Notes under the pieces: model-generated | The model's input: only the letters and a program-made list of their open reading frames with translations | What the model was told of the DNA's origin: nothing | The model's database searches: none | Shown: one piece after another, positions 1-12,036 of the stretch | Layout of the letters: every line of letters begins with the position of its first letter | Position numbering within the stretch: position 1 is the stretch's first letter | DNA from: Madurella fahalii | Lineage: Eukaryota > Ascomycota > Sordariomycetes > Sordariales | Direction of reading: 5' to 3' | NCBI GenBank assembly: GCA_029876055.1 | Contig: CM056876.1 | Coordinates: 5,332,001 to 5,396,000, forward strand | DNA: 64,000 nt | Position numbers and translations under genes: made by a program

Positions 1-2
1 GT

Positions 3-1559
3 ATGTACAAGATACCCCATCTCTTTGCCGAGTCGGTTGCTCACCAGACCGCCGTTCAGGGGAGCTTGTTTGGGCCTTACACCCCGCTACAGCAGCTAGA
101 CATACTCGCCGATTTCGGCACCAAATCATACATAGTCGGCAGTACAAACTCGCTTCTCCTACAGCAAAAGGACCGGTATAGCGACATACTCATCAACCTC
201 GATGAGGGCACCATCAACATCACGTCCACGTCCCTGAGAGCAGCTCTGCAGCTTTCCACCCCCGACCGCCGTTGGATAGATTTCATCACGCAAAACGTCA
301 ACGAGACATGGGACGATGCGGACCCCAGTAGACCCAAGACCATGGGCTATGTCGGCAGCGAGGAGTTCATTCGTGTACAATTCGAGGAATACCTCCTCTC
401 CCTCATCTCATCCGTCAAGTACCACAGCCACCTAGCCAAGCATGCGGATAATCCCAGGATGCTGCTCCCGGAGATCGAAGGGGATCCCTCGCATGACTTT
501 GGTCAGGACTTTGTCGAGGCCTGGTCGCGAACCGACAACTACCGCATCTGGAACACGCACACCGACTCCCACCTTTTTGACATTGTTGAGCCGAAACACC
601 CCTGCGCCGGAGGCCTCACCATCGAGGACGTCCAGCGCCGCATCACCCAACAGGTGCAAGACTTGCACTGGGACGAGCGCTTCGCCCAAGGAAAGGAGGT
701 TCTGGGGCGCAACCTGGCTGCCGGCCGCGAAAAGGCCAGCACCTTGTTCAACAAGCTGTATGCGGACATGGAGGCGCTCCGTGAAGCACAGAGGAAGCGT
801 GCGGAGGAGGCCAAGGCGCAGCAGGTGAGCGCAGGGGCACAGAATGAGAAGAATGGCGCCGGTGGCCCGGGGTCACACCAGACGTCACAGAGCGTGAGCA
901 GCAGGGCCGGCGCGTTTGTAAACAGCTGGGCTGCCTGGGCAGGAGAGAAGCGCAGGGCGGCAGGGTGGGGCCGGGCTTCTGGCAGCGCGGACACCAATCC
1001 CAGCAGCGGAGGGGGAGGTTGGGGGGGTAGTTGGGGCAGGTCCAGCAAGAACAGGGCGTCGCTCATAAGCACGAACTCGGGCTCGGACACCGCCTCAGAG
1101 AAGGAGCCGCGAATGTCAACATCATCGGCCGTTACGAGAACCGACGATTCTGACCGACCGCACGATGAGAGGCCACTCTACCGGGGGAGGGGCTCCGTGA
1201 GTGGCGAATCGACGCTGGATGGCGCGGGCTCCGAGGGCGCCATGTCCCCCCTGATGTCTTCACGGAGACGACGGCCTTTATCAGGCAGCAGCATCGCCGA
1301 GGCGCCTATTATTGACAGCGTTGTGTCCGCGGCGACGGGGGAGGGAGAAAAGAAGGCTGCACCAAACGGTAATGGGGCTGCAGCAACCGCCGGGCCCAAG
1401 GGTCTGATAGACAAGAATGATGCAGTAGAACATGGCTTAGTTGGGAAGAAGGAGGAAAACGACACAGAAAACACGCCGTCTCCGCCTCAAACTCCGGTGC
1501 CAATGTCCGTCGCCACAGCTCAGGCTGTCGAAGTGCAGGAGGCTTGGGGGAGGAGGTGA
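3..1559 (+). CDS. AVL9: AVL9-like late secretory pathway protein, 3' part
   Basis: The gene is truncated by the left window edge: the frame is open from the first bases and the ATG at position 3 is probably an internal methionine. The visible 518 residues start with the block GPYTPLQQLDILADFGTKSY and continue through STNSLLLQQKDRYSDILI and AWSRTDNYRIWN. These match the C-terminal half of the AVL9 (DUF2347) family, DENN-related proteins acting in late Golgi-to-surface transport. After about residue 250 the protein becomes a Ser/Gly/Glu-rich disordered tail, which is usual in filamentous fungi and poorly conserved. The stop is TGA at 1557-1559. No intron is visible in this part. The next gene (NMA111) is convergent, 2.6 kb away. 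Family assignment is confident; the start, total length and any upstream introns cannot be judged. Confidence 0.85.
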   Translation: MYKIPHLFAESVAHQTAVQGSLFGPYTPLQQLDILADFGTKSYIVGSTNSLLLQQKDRYSDILINLDEGTINITSTSLRAALQLSTPDRRWIDFITQNVNETWDDADPSRPKTMGYVGSEEFIRVQFEEYLLSLISSVKYHSHLAKHADNPRMLLPEIEGDPSHDFGQDFVEAWSRTDNYRIWNTHTDSHLFDIVEPKHPCAGGLTIEDVQRRITQQVQDLHWDERFAQGKEVLGRNLAAGREKASTLFNKLYADMEALREAQRKRAEEAKAQQVSAGAQNEKNGAGGPGSHQTSQSVSSRAGAFVNSWAAWAGEKRRAAGWGRASGSADTNPSSGGGGWGGSWGRSSKNRASLISTNSGSDTASEKEPRMSTSSAVTRTDDSDRPHDERPLYRGRGSVSGESTLDGAGSEGAMSPLMSSRRRRPLSGSSIAEAPIIDSVVSAATGEGEKKAAPNGNGAAATAGPKGLIDKNDAVEHGLVGKKEENDTENTPSPPQTPVPMSVATAQAVEVQEAWGRR

Positions 1560-4154
1560 GCTGTGCGAGGTGAGGTTGGGTAATTGCCAGGGCTTGTTGT
1601 TGGTTGCTTGGCTGAAACAGCGTGATAGGAGGAGGGTAGATACACATACATCGGATGAGAGTAATGAAACGCCATGTGCATATATATACAAGCCAATACC
1701 AGGATTCCAGACGACCCGGCCTTACTGAGATATATATGATCACACTGCAGTTAAGTAATCGTCAACTATTTCCCTTGCGAAAGCCTGGCTGTCCGTGCTG
1801 CCTCATCAACCCTCTCGATAGAGTCCTTCAGACCCCATTAAATCAAACACACCATCCTCAACGCAGATTCCGTTGTCATGAACTCGCGGGTTCGCGTCGT
1901 TGTAAACAGCGGTGGACCATTATATATATATACCTCCTGAAACGCGAGGGTACTTGGGAGAGACTCGTTTGTATAAGGTTGGGTTTCTAGTATAGACAAC
2001 CATGACAGACGGTATGAGCATGCCCATATGCGTTCTGGAGTGTGCTGGTGCATTCCTCATCTCTGCATGGCGGACAAATAACATGTCGAAGCCGATGAGG
2101 AAGGCAACTCCGGCGCAGCGTCACCCCGTTGATCTTCGCATTTGTTATCAGCCTTGCGTTCGTTGGCCGGTGTCTCTTCCGACCTTCATCCGATAGGCGA
2201 GCTTTGTGAGCTGTACGTCTTGTCATCTCATTCACCAGGTCTCGGGCTAGCGTAACAGCTACCGAGGAGTGGTCAAAAGGAAGGCTAATATGGTGGTTGA
2301 AGGAGGCAGTAGCGCGCCGTCCGCCTTTGATGCTGTGTATCGTTCGGGCGTGACGGCGAATTGTGTCGTTTGCTGCACGGAGTCTCGTTGCAGCGACACG
2401 AGCATGTATGAAACATCAAGATAGCTCAATCACCAACCAGCCGACTACTTGAACATCCAGATCATATACAGTCGGTGGCTTTGAAAGCGCAGGCCCCAAC
2501 TATCTATAAGCGCGCTCCTTGCCGTTCCTAGTCGATTCAGTCCCTTGACGACCATGGGCATCCAACCCTGAGCGACACCCAGAGGGAACAATTACAGGTA
2601 ACAAACAACTGCAACAAGCAGACCGCAGCGACAGCCGCCCATCCAGCATTGTGCCATATCATCTGGTATAGAAGGCGATATTGACTCCTCCGTCCCGGAC
2701 TCGTTACGGCCCCATGCTGATATGATTTTATCGGTGAGAGCCTGGTCACCATCGAAATAGCCACTTGTAATTGTACTAGGAGATGTCGGCTTCTGTTAAA
2801 CATTCCGCCGGTTGGCAGCGCCGACCTCACCCTCCATAGAGCGGTTTACTTCGTTAACCCGTTTCCCGTACCCACCTAATCCTCCTCGAGGTGGACACCA
2901 TCACCCCACAAGGCTGGGTTGTCCCATATGCCATTATCGTCCTCGTCCAAAGCTATCGTCCCTTCCCGCATCCAGCACACAGCTCCGGTATTGGCATCGC
3001 CGGCTCGGGTAAAGCCCCATGGGTTTGGCTTCAATACTCCACTGCCATCGGTCCCTCCATGTCGGCTAGCTATTGTTGGCTTTCTAGACTCGCCCTCTCA
3101 ATTCGCTAGCCAAAGTCTTCTGCCCTGCCGCCTGAAGCTGGCCTCTGGACCGTTTAGTCAGGTTGACCAGGTTTCGCTTCAACTCTCCAATCGCGAGCGG
3201 GAGTTGCGACAGCCGCGGCGGTGACCCGAGGCCTGGGGGTCGGGTTGGGAGGCCGGCCGCTGCTACCATTCTCGGGGGGAGGGACATGTTGCCTGCGCGC
3301 TTCCATCTCCTTCTCTTGACGACCGTCTTCCACTGCCTGAGCCCAATACCTAAAGAGCCTGTCGGCTTGGTAGACCATGGTGACGCTCTGGGGCTCTGCA
3401 AGGGTCGAGTCTCTGATGCCCACCTACCTGACACGAAACCGCGTGCATTCCGATGCTCATTTGGATGCCTTGGGGCGTAGAGGGGACCGGCTAGCACCGC
3501 GCTTGCCCGGAGGATAGTCCACGAGCCGAAATGGTCGAAGTATCATAGTAGTACTGTCCTTGTACATACACTAGAGGAACGCCAGTGGCCCGAGCGTCAG
3601 ACCCATCAAACAAGCCTTGGCCGTTGTCCGGGCTAACGAACAGGGGAACAACCGGCAAGACGAGCCTCCTCGTCATGGAGCTTTATGCTTTTGCATGACC
3701 CCCGTCGTGCGTCAATCTACTCGTCCTTTCCTTCTTGGCACATATGACCATGGACGGGAGAAGACTCGGGATCCCGTGGGCTAGGAAAGGGTTGAATCGA
3801 ATAAAGTCACCCGTCCACTGATAATCAGAACGATACTCCACCTAGGCGCTGACTCTCAGCTATCACCGTGCCCTGCGCAGCATGGTCTCCTCTAGTGGGT
3901 GCTATTCGTACAAGACATCGAACAAGCCTCTGTCGCTCTCTGTCGCCCAGAGCAGGGGTTCAACCCTAGAACCAAGCATCACAGATACGACTCCTCCCCC
4001 CAATGCGACACTGTCACTACCCATTCCCGCCTCCCCACCTTCTATGTCTTTTCTCAACGAGACGCCATTAGTGGATGCACTTCCCTTGCAATTCGCCTCT
4101 CTGTCGCTCGGCCTTTTTGCGTGCCTGTGTGCCACCAAATATTCCCTAGGGGAA
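1560..4154. other. Intergenic, convergent gap of 2.6 kb
   Basis: This lies between the 3' ends of AVL9 (+) and NMA111 (-). Only short open frames with no recognisable protein motif are present. AT dinucleotide runs (TATATATA near 1682 and 1920) probably belong to the AVL9 3' flank. No tRNA-like box pair was seen. It is unusually long for a convergent gap in this window, where most others are 0.2-0.7 kb. Confidence 0.5.
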
Positions 4155-7100
4155 TTAATCACACGCGCCCGCATCCACGTCCATATCGGTGCTCTCCCCA
4201 GTGCCAGACATCACCCCGTCGGGCCCTTCGCCCTGGATGACTTTCCCCCCTTCGTACGTGACCCTCCGCCAGCCGCACTCCTCCTTCGGATCCTTGATGA
4301 AGTCCATGGTGGGGAAGTAGTGCTCATTCTTCTTCATCGTCACCACCCACGGCACGCTGTCAAACGTCATAGCGCGGAGGCGGAAGTCTGCCGCGTCTCT
4401 GTCAGCGAACCCCTCTGCGAACGTAAAAATGAAGGGAAGGGGCCGAGGCGCTTACATGTGTTATCCGGAATCTTGATCACAGCCGCCAGGAACGACTCGA
4501 GGTCGGGCGTCGGCTTGCCATTGACGTGCGTGATAAAGTTTGTAGGTGCGAGGCCGTACTGGTAGGCTGGCGACCCGCGGGTTCTGGCTGACACGTACAC
4601 CTCGCTAAACAGCTTGCTGATCTGCTGGCGGACGGCGTGGTGCGGCCGGTGCAGGATGGCGCCGCAAAACGAGATGGCCCGGTCCGTCTCAACGTCGTCG
4701 GCCGCCACCGTGGGAAGCTTGAGCGTCAGCTCCTGGCAGTCGCGCACAATCACGGCGTCGAGCTCCTCGTGCGAGTACATGACGTCCAGGTCCGAAATCT
4801 TGGTAATGATCTTGCCGTTGAGCGTGAGGAGCACGTCGCCCTCGAGCAGCACGTCGCCTTCCTGCTCCTGCCTCTCAAACGTGCGCTTCGTCACCATGAA
4901 GAGCTGGTGGTGGGACGTGTTGGCCAGAGAGACCTGGTGGATCCACTCCTCGGACACGCCCATCAGCCGGGCCTGCGACATTTGTATGGCGCGGAATTCG
5001 ACAGACAGCATTCTCAGCTTGGGCACGATGCCCTGCTGAATCTTCTTCACTACCGGTAGCAACGTCGGCGTGGCGAGGCCAAGGTGGTACTCCTCGTCCC
5101 TATGCGTGGAGGGCGAGCGCTCACCGAGGTATGTGAGCCAGAGCGCCTGGACGGTGCCGTCTTGAGCGACGAGCACGCCGCTCCCGCACTGCCCGCTGAG
5201 ACTCGTGTCCACTGTGATCGCGTCGACGTTGACAGCGCGGTATCGGGGCGCCCCCGAGTTTGCCGGTATCGTCACAGCGAAGATCTCGGTAACCGTCGTC
5301 GCTGCATGGACAATGCGTCCGATCCGGTTATATCCGATAAAATACGTCGACGCGCCCTGGGTGATCTCCTCGGCGCTCAGCCTGGCGCTGAGAACCGGCG
5401 CGTCAACAAGTTTCGGATCGTACTGGACGATGGCGTAGTTTTGCAGTGGGTGGAGGAACACGACCTTGCCCTCGACGACGATGGAGTCGGCAATCGTGAT
5501 GCTAATGTCACAGAGGTCGTAGGGGACAATGGCTCTCGATATTACCACGAGACCCTTGTCTGCGTCGATGACGAGGCCCATGCCCCACTTGCGGTTCTTG
5601 GGGAAGCCGTCCAGCTTCATCGGCATCGTGCAGTTGACATGGACGAAGCTCCGGACCAGATCGGCGACGGCAGGGTGAGACGTGTGTTCGAGCTGGATGA
5701 ATGCAGCCTTTCGAGGCACGGGAGGGACGGGAGGGAGCGGGTCCGCGAGGTTGGAGAAGTCCCACAGGCCCGTCTCGTCGTTCCTGACCGCCAGCTTCAT
5801 CTTGCTGGACCAGTGTCGGTCGACGTAGATGATTGTCGTGTTCAACGTGTGCAGGTCGCGCAAGTGCTTGTATGTGACCACGATCCGGGCCTTGTCCGGA
5901 ATGTTCTTGACCACCTCGATGAACGTCTCGAGGTCCGGCGTCTTCTTGTGGTCGACCGTCTGGATCAACCAACCGTTATCCGAGCTCTCGAACCGCCATG
6001 AACCACCGGCCTCGCATACGTACACGCCCTTGCACGCCACGCCGTACAGCCGTGCTTGCTGGTACGAGAGGCTGTGGAAGCTGCCGCCGGCAACCGAGAC
6101 GAAGCGGTCAGGGGTGATCTTGTGCAGGTCGCCGACCTCGATCTCCACCTCGACCTCCTCGCCGCCGCGGAGAAGCAGAAGTTTGACCGGCGTACCGACG
6201 CTCGAATCCAGGATGTCGTCAAGCCGGATGAACTGGGTAAGCAGCTCGTCGTTGACCTTGATCAAGACATCCCCTTCCTCGATCTTGTTGTGCGATGGGC
6301 CCTCGGGCAGGACAATCTCGGCGACCAGCATGTTGGTCTCCTTTGGGAACGCCTTGCGGACCTGCGCTTCCCAGTCCGGGCTCAGACCGAGCCGACGGCA
6401 CTCGTCGAATGGCTTGAGCAGGAACTGGCACTGGATGTCGCCACGGGTGATCGGCTTCCCTTGTTGCAGGCACTGCAGAGCCCGGAGCGGCCGGTCCAGC
6501 GGCAGGAAGTAGTCGGTCGAAGCGCCGTCTGCCCTGCCGCCCGCCTGCAGGGCGACTGCGTATCCGTCAATGTTGACGACGGGACTGCCAGAGCTACCGC
6601 CGCTGGCTGCGGCACTGGCCTGGTAGTAGCATGTGTTGAAGTCGCTGTACCCATCGCCGTACTCAGGCGCGTTGCGATCTAACCTGCTGATGACGCCTGA
6701 GAGGATGCTGAGCTTCTCGCCGGCATCGTTGCCGACGACCCTGATCTCGACACCAACTTTGGCAAGGTCCGGCCGCAGCGGGAGCGCCGCCACGGGCATG
6801 TACTTGATGGCTTTGGGATCGAACTTGAGGATGCCGAAATCGTGGACGGGGTCGCGGTAGACCGGGTAGGCGTCGACTTCCTCGTGGTTGTCGAAGATGC
6901 AGTAGCCCCAGAAGGGCCCCGAGCCGACGACGTGGCGGTTGGTCAAGATGTAGCTGCAGAGACGGTTAGGTCTGGGTACCCAATGCGGTTCTGGCCACGT
7001 GCGTATCTTACCCCCTCTCAGAATCGACGACGAATCCCGTCGCCTCGCTCGTCAGGGCCGGGTCTGTGTCGAAGGAACATGTCTGGCAGAAACGGATAGA

Positions 7101-7352
7101 CACCACGTTCCGCACGACATTCTGGATCGTCGCCTGCCACTCGGCAGTGTCCGGGCCGGTCGGGAGCAGTGCCGCCAACCTGGCGTCCTCGTACTCTTCG
7201 TATTCGCCTTCGAAGTCATCATGGCGATCCGGCGTGTTGTCGCCGCCCGAGGACAGGTCTCCGTTCGGGCGGTGATGCTTCGGATGCCGGCCGTCGATAG
7301 TATGAGGCGGCTCCTTCCGCTTGGAGCGAGCAGTCGGATTGGCACCGTTCAT
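4155..7352 (-). CDS. NMA111: Pro-apoptotic HtrA-like serine protease NMA111
   Basis: Three exons, 7352-7012, 6953-4456 and 4387-4155, give 1023 aa, the usual Nma111 length. Intron 1 (58 bp, GTAAGA..TGCAG) joins SERG to YILTNRHVV; intron 2 (68 bp, GTAAGC..GGCAG) joins PDNT to YFRLRAMTFDSVPW. The first protease unit keeps the full triad: His in NRHVVG, Asp in HDFGILKFD and Ser in GGSSGSPVV. It is followed by PDZ modules and a second, degenerate protease unit plus PDZ. The N-terminus (SKRKEPPH, RHPKHHRP) is basic, consistent with the nuclear localisation known for yeast Nma111, which degrades the inhibitor of apoptosis Bir1. The start is the Met of MNGANPTARSKRK at 7352; upstream in-frame codons exist but give an unlikely leader. 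Reading straight through intron 2 would give a false C-terminus (KRLGPFPSF). Confidence 0.93.
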
Positions 7353-9158
7353 GGTCGCTGTTAGACTGGGAGCGGCTTTGACGGAGGCGGAACCAGGCGC
7401 AGTAGCCGCGGCGGAAGTCGACAACGCGGACGAGGTGGGACACGTGCTCGGCGCGGAATACGCAACGGATGCACGAATGGAATGGCAACTGAAAATTCTG
7501 GTGCTGCGGTTATACAGCCACGACCAAGGCCGTCGCGTTGCGAGGTGCCGGCCAGCGAGGTTTGCCAAGGTTTGGGCAAGAGAGCTGCCCGTGGTTGTGC
7601 GCAATCTCGTGCAGACGAGAGGCGCTGGCCGCATTCACGAGGTAAGCGGCGGACCGGAGGACTTTGCTGGCCTCTGCGGTACGTGTTGGGCTCAATTGCA
7701 GAAACGTCGAGGGTCTGGATAAGAATCAATTCAGAGGCGCTTGAGCCGACGAAATCTTGTGCTGCCTTGCAGCCAGTGTCGCAGCGCAGTTCAGCTTCGC
7801 GGTTACCGGGGTGTATGCACGATTGGCGGGGTGCAGGCGAGGGGCATGGCAATAACAGGGCCTCAACACCGCGATAGATGCAAAAGCTTCATGACCCTAA
7901 CGACTTGTATACATTTACAGAGGCGGCTTGCTGACTGTTCCAACGTCAGACGCATCGCTCTTCATACCCGCCCAAGCATCCCGTCTGAACCTGGGATGCC
8001 TGGAACTCTGGATTTGGATCCTGGTAACAGTGATCTTGTGCCCTGGTATCCATAACCCATCTCTGCGTCCCAATATCTTGTAGAGCCGCTCCCTGGATCT
8101 CGACACAGTTCGTATTACCGCCTGGCTTCCATTTGTCCCAAGGCCCATCAGCCGAGTCAGCCGGAGAAAGAAAGCCGTTCGGGGTTGCTGGTTTAGTCAC
8201 TTACTACCCGTGCCTGTTTCAGAAAATCTTTTGTCAGAATTCCGCCGCAGTAATAACCAGCCCAGGGAATCTTGAGTCCAATTGAAAGGGTAGCTGGCTC
8301 CACCTCCTTACTGTGCCCAGCGGCTTGGTTCCGTCAAAGACTTGGCGTTTTAACTGGTGGGCAGCTGGCACAAGACTTTACCGCATTGTCATTTTGGCGG
8401 TTGTTGTTGCGACTGTGGTTCTATAAGGTATGTCAAGTCGGGAAGCGAACGGTCTCGGAAGGGCCCCCGGGGAACTATCTCTCTCCTGCCTACCTCTGAT
8501 GGATGTGTTTCACCGGAAACGTACCATCTGTGCATCAAAACACGCAGCATTGCAGCAGAGCAGAGGCCCTCCATCGAAATTCAGAGCAATAGGAGCAGAG
8601 GCTGATCAGAACCGAGATTCCTGGGCGCGTGCACAACCCAACAAGATATTTACCATCTATGCCATTTTCCCATCAGCAATTCCACACCCCCCGGACTGAA
8701 ATCGCTTTCTGTGCAGTAGCTGTATAGAGTGGGTGTCGGTGGGTATGAATCGAGCCGCGAGAAAGGAAACAGCGCCCTCTAAAACGCCAAAGAGAAAACT
8801 TTGTCCTACTCCTACAACACGTCCCGACGATGCCTTATACCAAAAGCTATGAAGAGGAAATTATGAAACCCCCGCTATGCTCAATGTCTTCCGGGGCCAA
8901 ACCCAAGCCCTCGGCAACACCCTCTAGTGGTTTCACCCGATCGCCTAGCCCATGTCGCAGGATAACGCATTGGCAGGGTATCAATTACATACGCCAAGCA
9001 GAATATGGCTATAAATCCCGAATAAGGGTATCTGTGCGTCCAACCGACTCAAAAGGAAAACCCACAAGATGCCACGGAGACAGGCGGATATGAATAGCAA
9101 TGGTCACACCATGACGGTGCGACCACGGCGCAACCCAACAAACTCACCGAACGCGGAA
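7353..9158. other. Intergenic, NMA111 upstream region
   Basis: This 1.8 kb holds the NMA111 promoter (minus-strand start at 7352) and the 3' flank of the DnaJ gene. The open frames seen are short, lack motifs and mostly oppose one another. No RNA gene or repeat was recognised. Confidence 0.5.
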
Positions 9159-12036
9159 CTACAGCTGCCTCTTCATCCGTTCCCGATGCTTCATATACTC
9201 CCTGAAATGCAGTTCGTGGTTATCGCACGCAGCCATCCACTTCTGCCGAATATACTTGTCCTCCTCCAGCGCCTGCAGATATTCCTGTGCGCCCGCATCG
9301 CCCTGCACCTTCAACCACTCCAGGCCGTTCCCCTCATTCTGCTTCTGCCGCGCGGCGAAGTGGCCCGTGATTTTCTTGTTGTAGCTATACCACCGCGCCA
9401 TGTACGTCTCGAACTCTTGCACATATGTCAGCCATGCCGGCGCGCTGAGTTTGGTCCCCGGGATGACTAGCCCCGGAGGCGGCCGCGGAGCGGGAGGTGG
9501 TGGGGAAATAGGCCTCGGTTTGGGGCGCTCTTGGGCAAGCGGGAGTTTGGCCGACGGTCTGCTCGGAAAAGGGAGATTCGAGCCAAGGTCGGCGAGCGAG
9601 CCCAGGCCTGTTGCCTTATGCGCGAAGGGCTCGACGTTTCTAAATTCGGAGAACATGGGCCGGAGGAAGTCTTCGCTGTCTTCGGAACCGGCCGTGTTAG
9701 GGTTCATGCTTGGCATCTTCAAGTTGGCGCCCAGCTTGGGGTCGGGGTTGACGCCGTTGACGTTGCCAGCCCGCCACTCGGGCTTGGTGGGCTCGACATG
9801 GATGTTCCGGGCTCCGTTCGTTGGCGGAGCCGAGGGCTCAGGGGGCGGGGTATCAATGTCCATAGCGTTGGGACTCCTGTCCCCGTCGATACCGCCTGCT
9901 GTCGCGCTTGCTTGGCCTCTTTCCTCGCCGCTTGTCTCTTCGTCCTCCACCAAACCTGCCGTACCCGCAGTCATCCGGACTGGCCGTTGCTTCTTCAGAG
10001 GCCGAATGGGTCGCGACGGCGAAACCGAAGACTTGCTGGGCTGAGGAGGCTCAAAGACGTGGGGTCCAAATGCCTCTTTCCAAGCCTCTGGAACAAAGTC
10101 TCCCCGCTTTTGGCCGCTCTCGTTCTGCTGGGGGTTCTGCTGGGGAGCGCCAGCGAATGACTCACTCGACGACGTGAATTCGTTTCTGAGCGGTGACTGA
10201 TGGCCACGGGCACGGTTTTTCGCTCGGAGGAAGCCATCCTCTGCAGCCGATTCGGAACCTGCGCTGAACTGGAAATTTGCGCCGCCCTTCTCGTCCGCGA
10301 CGAACCGCGTGTTGATGTTATCAGCGCTGTTCCGGGTGAAGCGAGCCTGCTGGGCTGGCGAAGTCGGATCGTCATCAGGGACCGTAAAGCTAGCAGTGTG
10401 AGTCATGTCAGCATGCTTGTTGATTCTATGCCCGTTGCTTTTCGGTGACAGCGCGCTATCTTTGGCCGATGGTGCAAGTGGCTCGGGCGGTTGATGGCCT
10501 TTTCTCCCTAAGAGGAGCTGCAACTGCGCATGTATGCGGCTTTCAAGCGTATTAGGCCCTGGATTTGGCAGCTCTCCACTGGGAGTCGGCGCCGCCTGTC
10601 GCGCCGTGTGTTGCGCCGTGTAAGCTGGAAAGCTGGACCCTTGTGCACGAGTAGTGCCCTCACCAACACGACTGCTCGAGTGCGGTGCTTGGGGCCGTAA
10701 CCCGGCGGGATAGCCTGAACAATAATCGCGACACTGAGAGAAAGCAGAAGACTCATACACTTTAGTACCGTAGCCTGGCTGTGCCGAAGGGCCACTGTTC
10801 ACTGTTGCCGAAGAGTGTCTGTTAGTAACGCAGAACTCTCTGGAAGGAGATGCCATAGGCCACTTACCATTCGCACCGCTGTTGACAGATGAGGTGGAGC
10901 TGTTGGAAGCAGGGAACGTGGCGGTTGCGGGTGCCGAGTTCGTTTCACCTACGCGAGGGCTATACCGAGCGCTCGCCCGGGATTGGAATTGGAACGCTGA
11001 TGGTCTAGGTTCGGTGGGCCCTGGCGTCTCGTTTGTCGATCGCTTGATGTTTTCCGAACCCACGCTGGCGCTTCGTGGACGGGGAGGGGGCGTTGGTGGT
11101 GCTTCATCGTCATCTTGGAATTTCCGCGCGCCATCTCTCATGCTCTTCGTCCGGTTGAGCGGCTCAAAAGGGTTCGTCTTCTCCCCGACATTCGCAGAAT
11201 AAGGCGTACTCTGGCGGCTGTCTAAGAATGTTTTGCCGGGATTTGCATTCGGTGGATCAACGAAAGCGGACATTGGCCGGGGTCTTCGGGCTTGAGTTGC
11301 ACTCTCGCCGGATGTGGTAGTGGTGTTCACGTTATAGTGCTGGTTCCTTACCGGCGGTTCGTCTCCTGCCGCTGATGCTGGAGCAAAGCCAGTTCTCCTG
11401 GTCCCAAAAGGCTCTTGTCGTCTGGGTTGAGCTGCATTCCGGGGGGCTGCCGTCTCCCGAGCCTTTGCAGCCTCTCGGGCTGCTGAGGCAGCAGCGGCAG
11501 CACTGGGCTGACTTGTCTTGGGCTGCGGCCTCGACCGGTTCCAAGCATCCATGTTCGCCTTGAAATTTCCATTCCCCGCCTTCGTCTTGGAGGCATGTCC
11601 CCAGTCCCAGTACCGTGATCCTGCCGTCGTCGCAGTCGGTCGCGGTGGCATTGGTGGTCGTCTAGGTGGAGCGCCATACTTCTGGTTGACTTCCTGCGCC
11701 GTGTTCTGCCAAGGATTGCCCCTTATCCCAGAAGCTGCCGAATACGGCTTTGTCCGTAGGCGGTAGGCGTCGAACTTGGACTTGGTGACGGGGTCGGTTA
11801 GGATCTCGTGGGCGGCTTGAATGACCAGGAACTTCTCCTTGGCCTCTTCTTCCTTGCCCGGGTTGCGGTCGGGGTGCCATCTCAGCGCTATGTGAACCCG
11901 GTTAGTACTCGATTGGGGTCACGAGAGGGTCGGACCCACCAAGCTTCTTGAATTGCTTCTTGACCTCAGTAGCATCTGCCGTCGCCGGCAGTTCAAGATC
12001 GGCATAATAATCGCGCTCGTAATCCAACTTGACCAT
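9159..12036 (-). CDS. DnaJ-domain (Hsp40) protein with long disordered region
   Basis: Three exons, 12036-11940, 11887-10868 and 10801-9159, give 919 aa. The N-terminal J domain starts MVKLDYERDYYADLELP and contains the Hsp70-stimulating LRWHPDRNPG, with the HPD tripeptide split from its helix by intron 1 (52 bp, GTGGGT..CATAG). About 700 residues of Ser/Pro/Asn-rich, probably disordered sequence follow. A conserved-looking C-terminal block (PAWLTYVQEFETYMARWYSY, EYLQALEEDKYIRQKW) is rich in aromatic and charged residues and predicted helical. Intron 2 (10867-10802, GTAAGT, TTACTAAC, CAACAG) is 66 bp, in phase and stop-free, so it is invisible as a frame break; removing it joins SGAN to VNSGPSA. 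The protein is probably a fungus-specific J-protein co-chaperone. The client and the function of the C-terminal block are unknown to me. Confidence 0.88.

Noticed and set aside
3084..3497. Overlapping open frames on both strands around 3.1-3.5 kb
   Set aside because: Arg/Pro-rich, no recognisable domain, no supporting splice sites or start context.
3882..4565. Open frame of 227 codons overlapping the NMA111 3' end
   Set aside because: It overlaps NMA111 exon 3 and intron 2 on the opposite strand, has no motif and a composition unlike real proteins.
5084..6001. Long plus-strand open frame (305 codons) opposite NMA111
   Set aside because: It mirrors the codon pattern of a clearly identified protease on the other strand, has no own motifs and has an Arg/Asp/Val-rich composition typical of antisense shadows.
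9531..10160. Plus-strand frames opposite the DnaJ gene
   Set aside because: Shadow of the low-complexity Ser/Pro-rich region.
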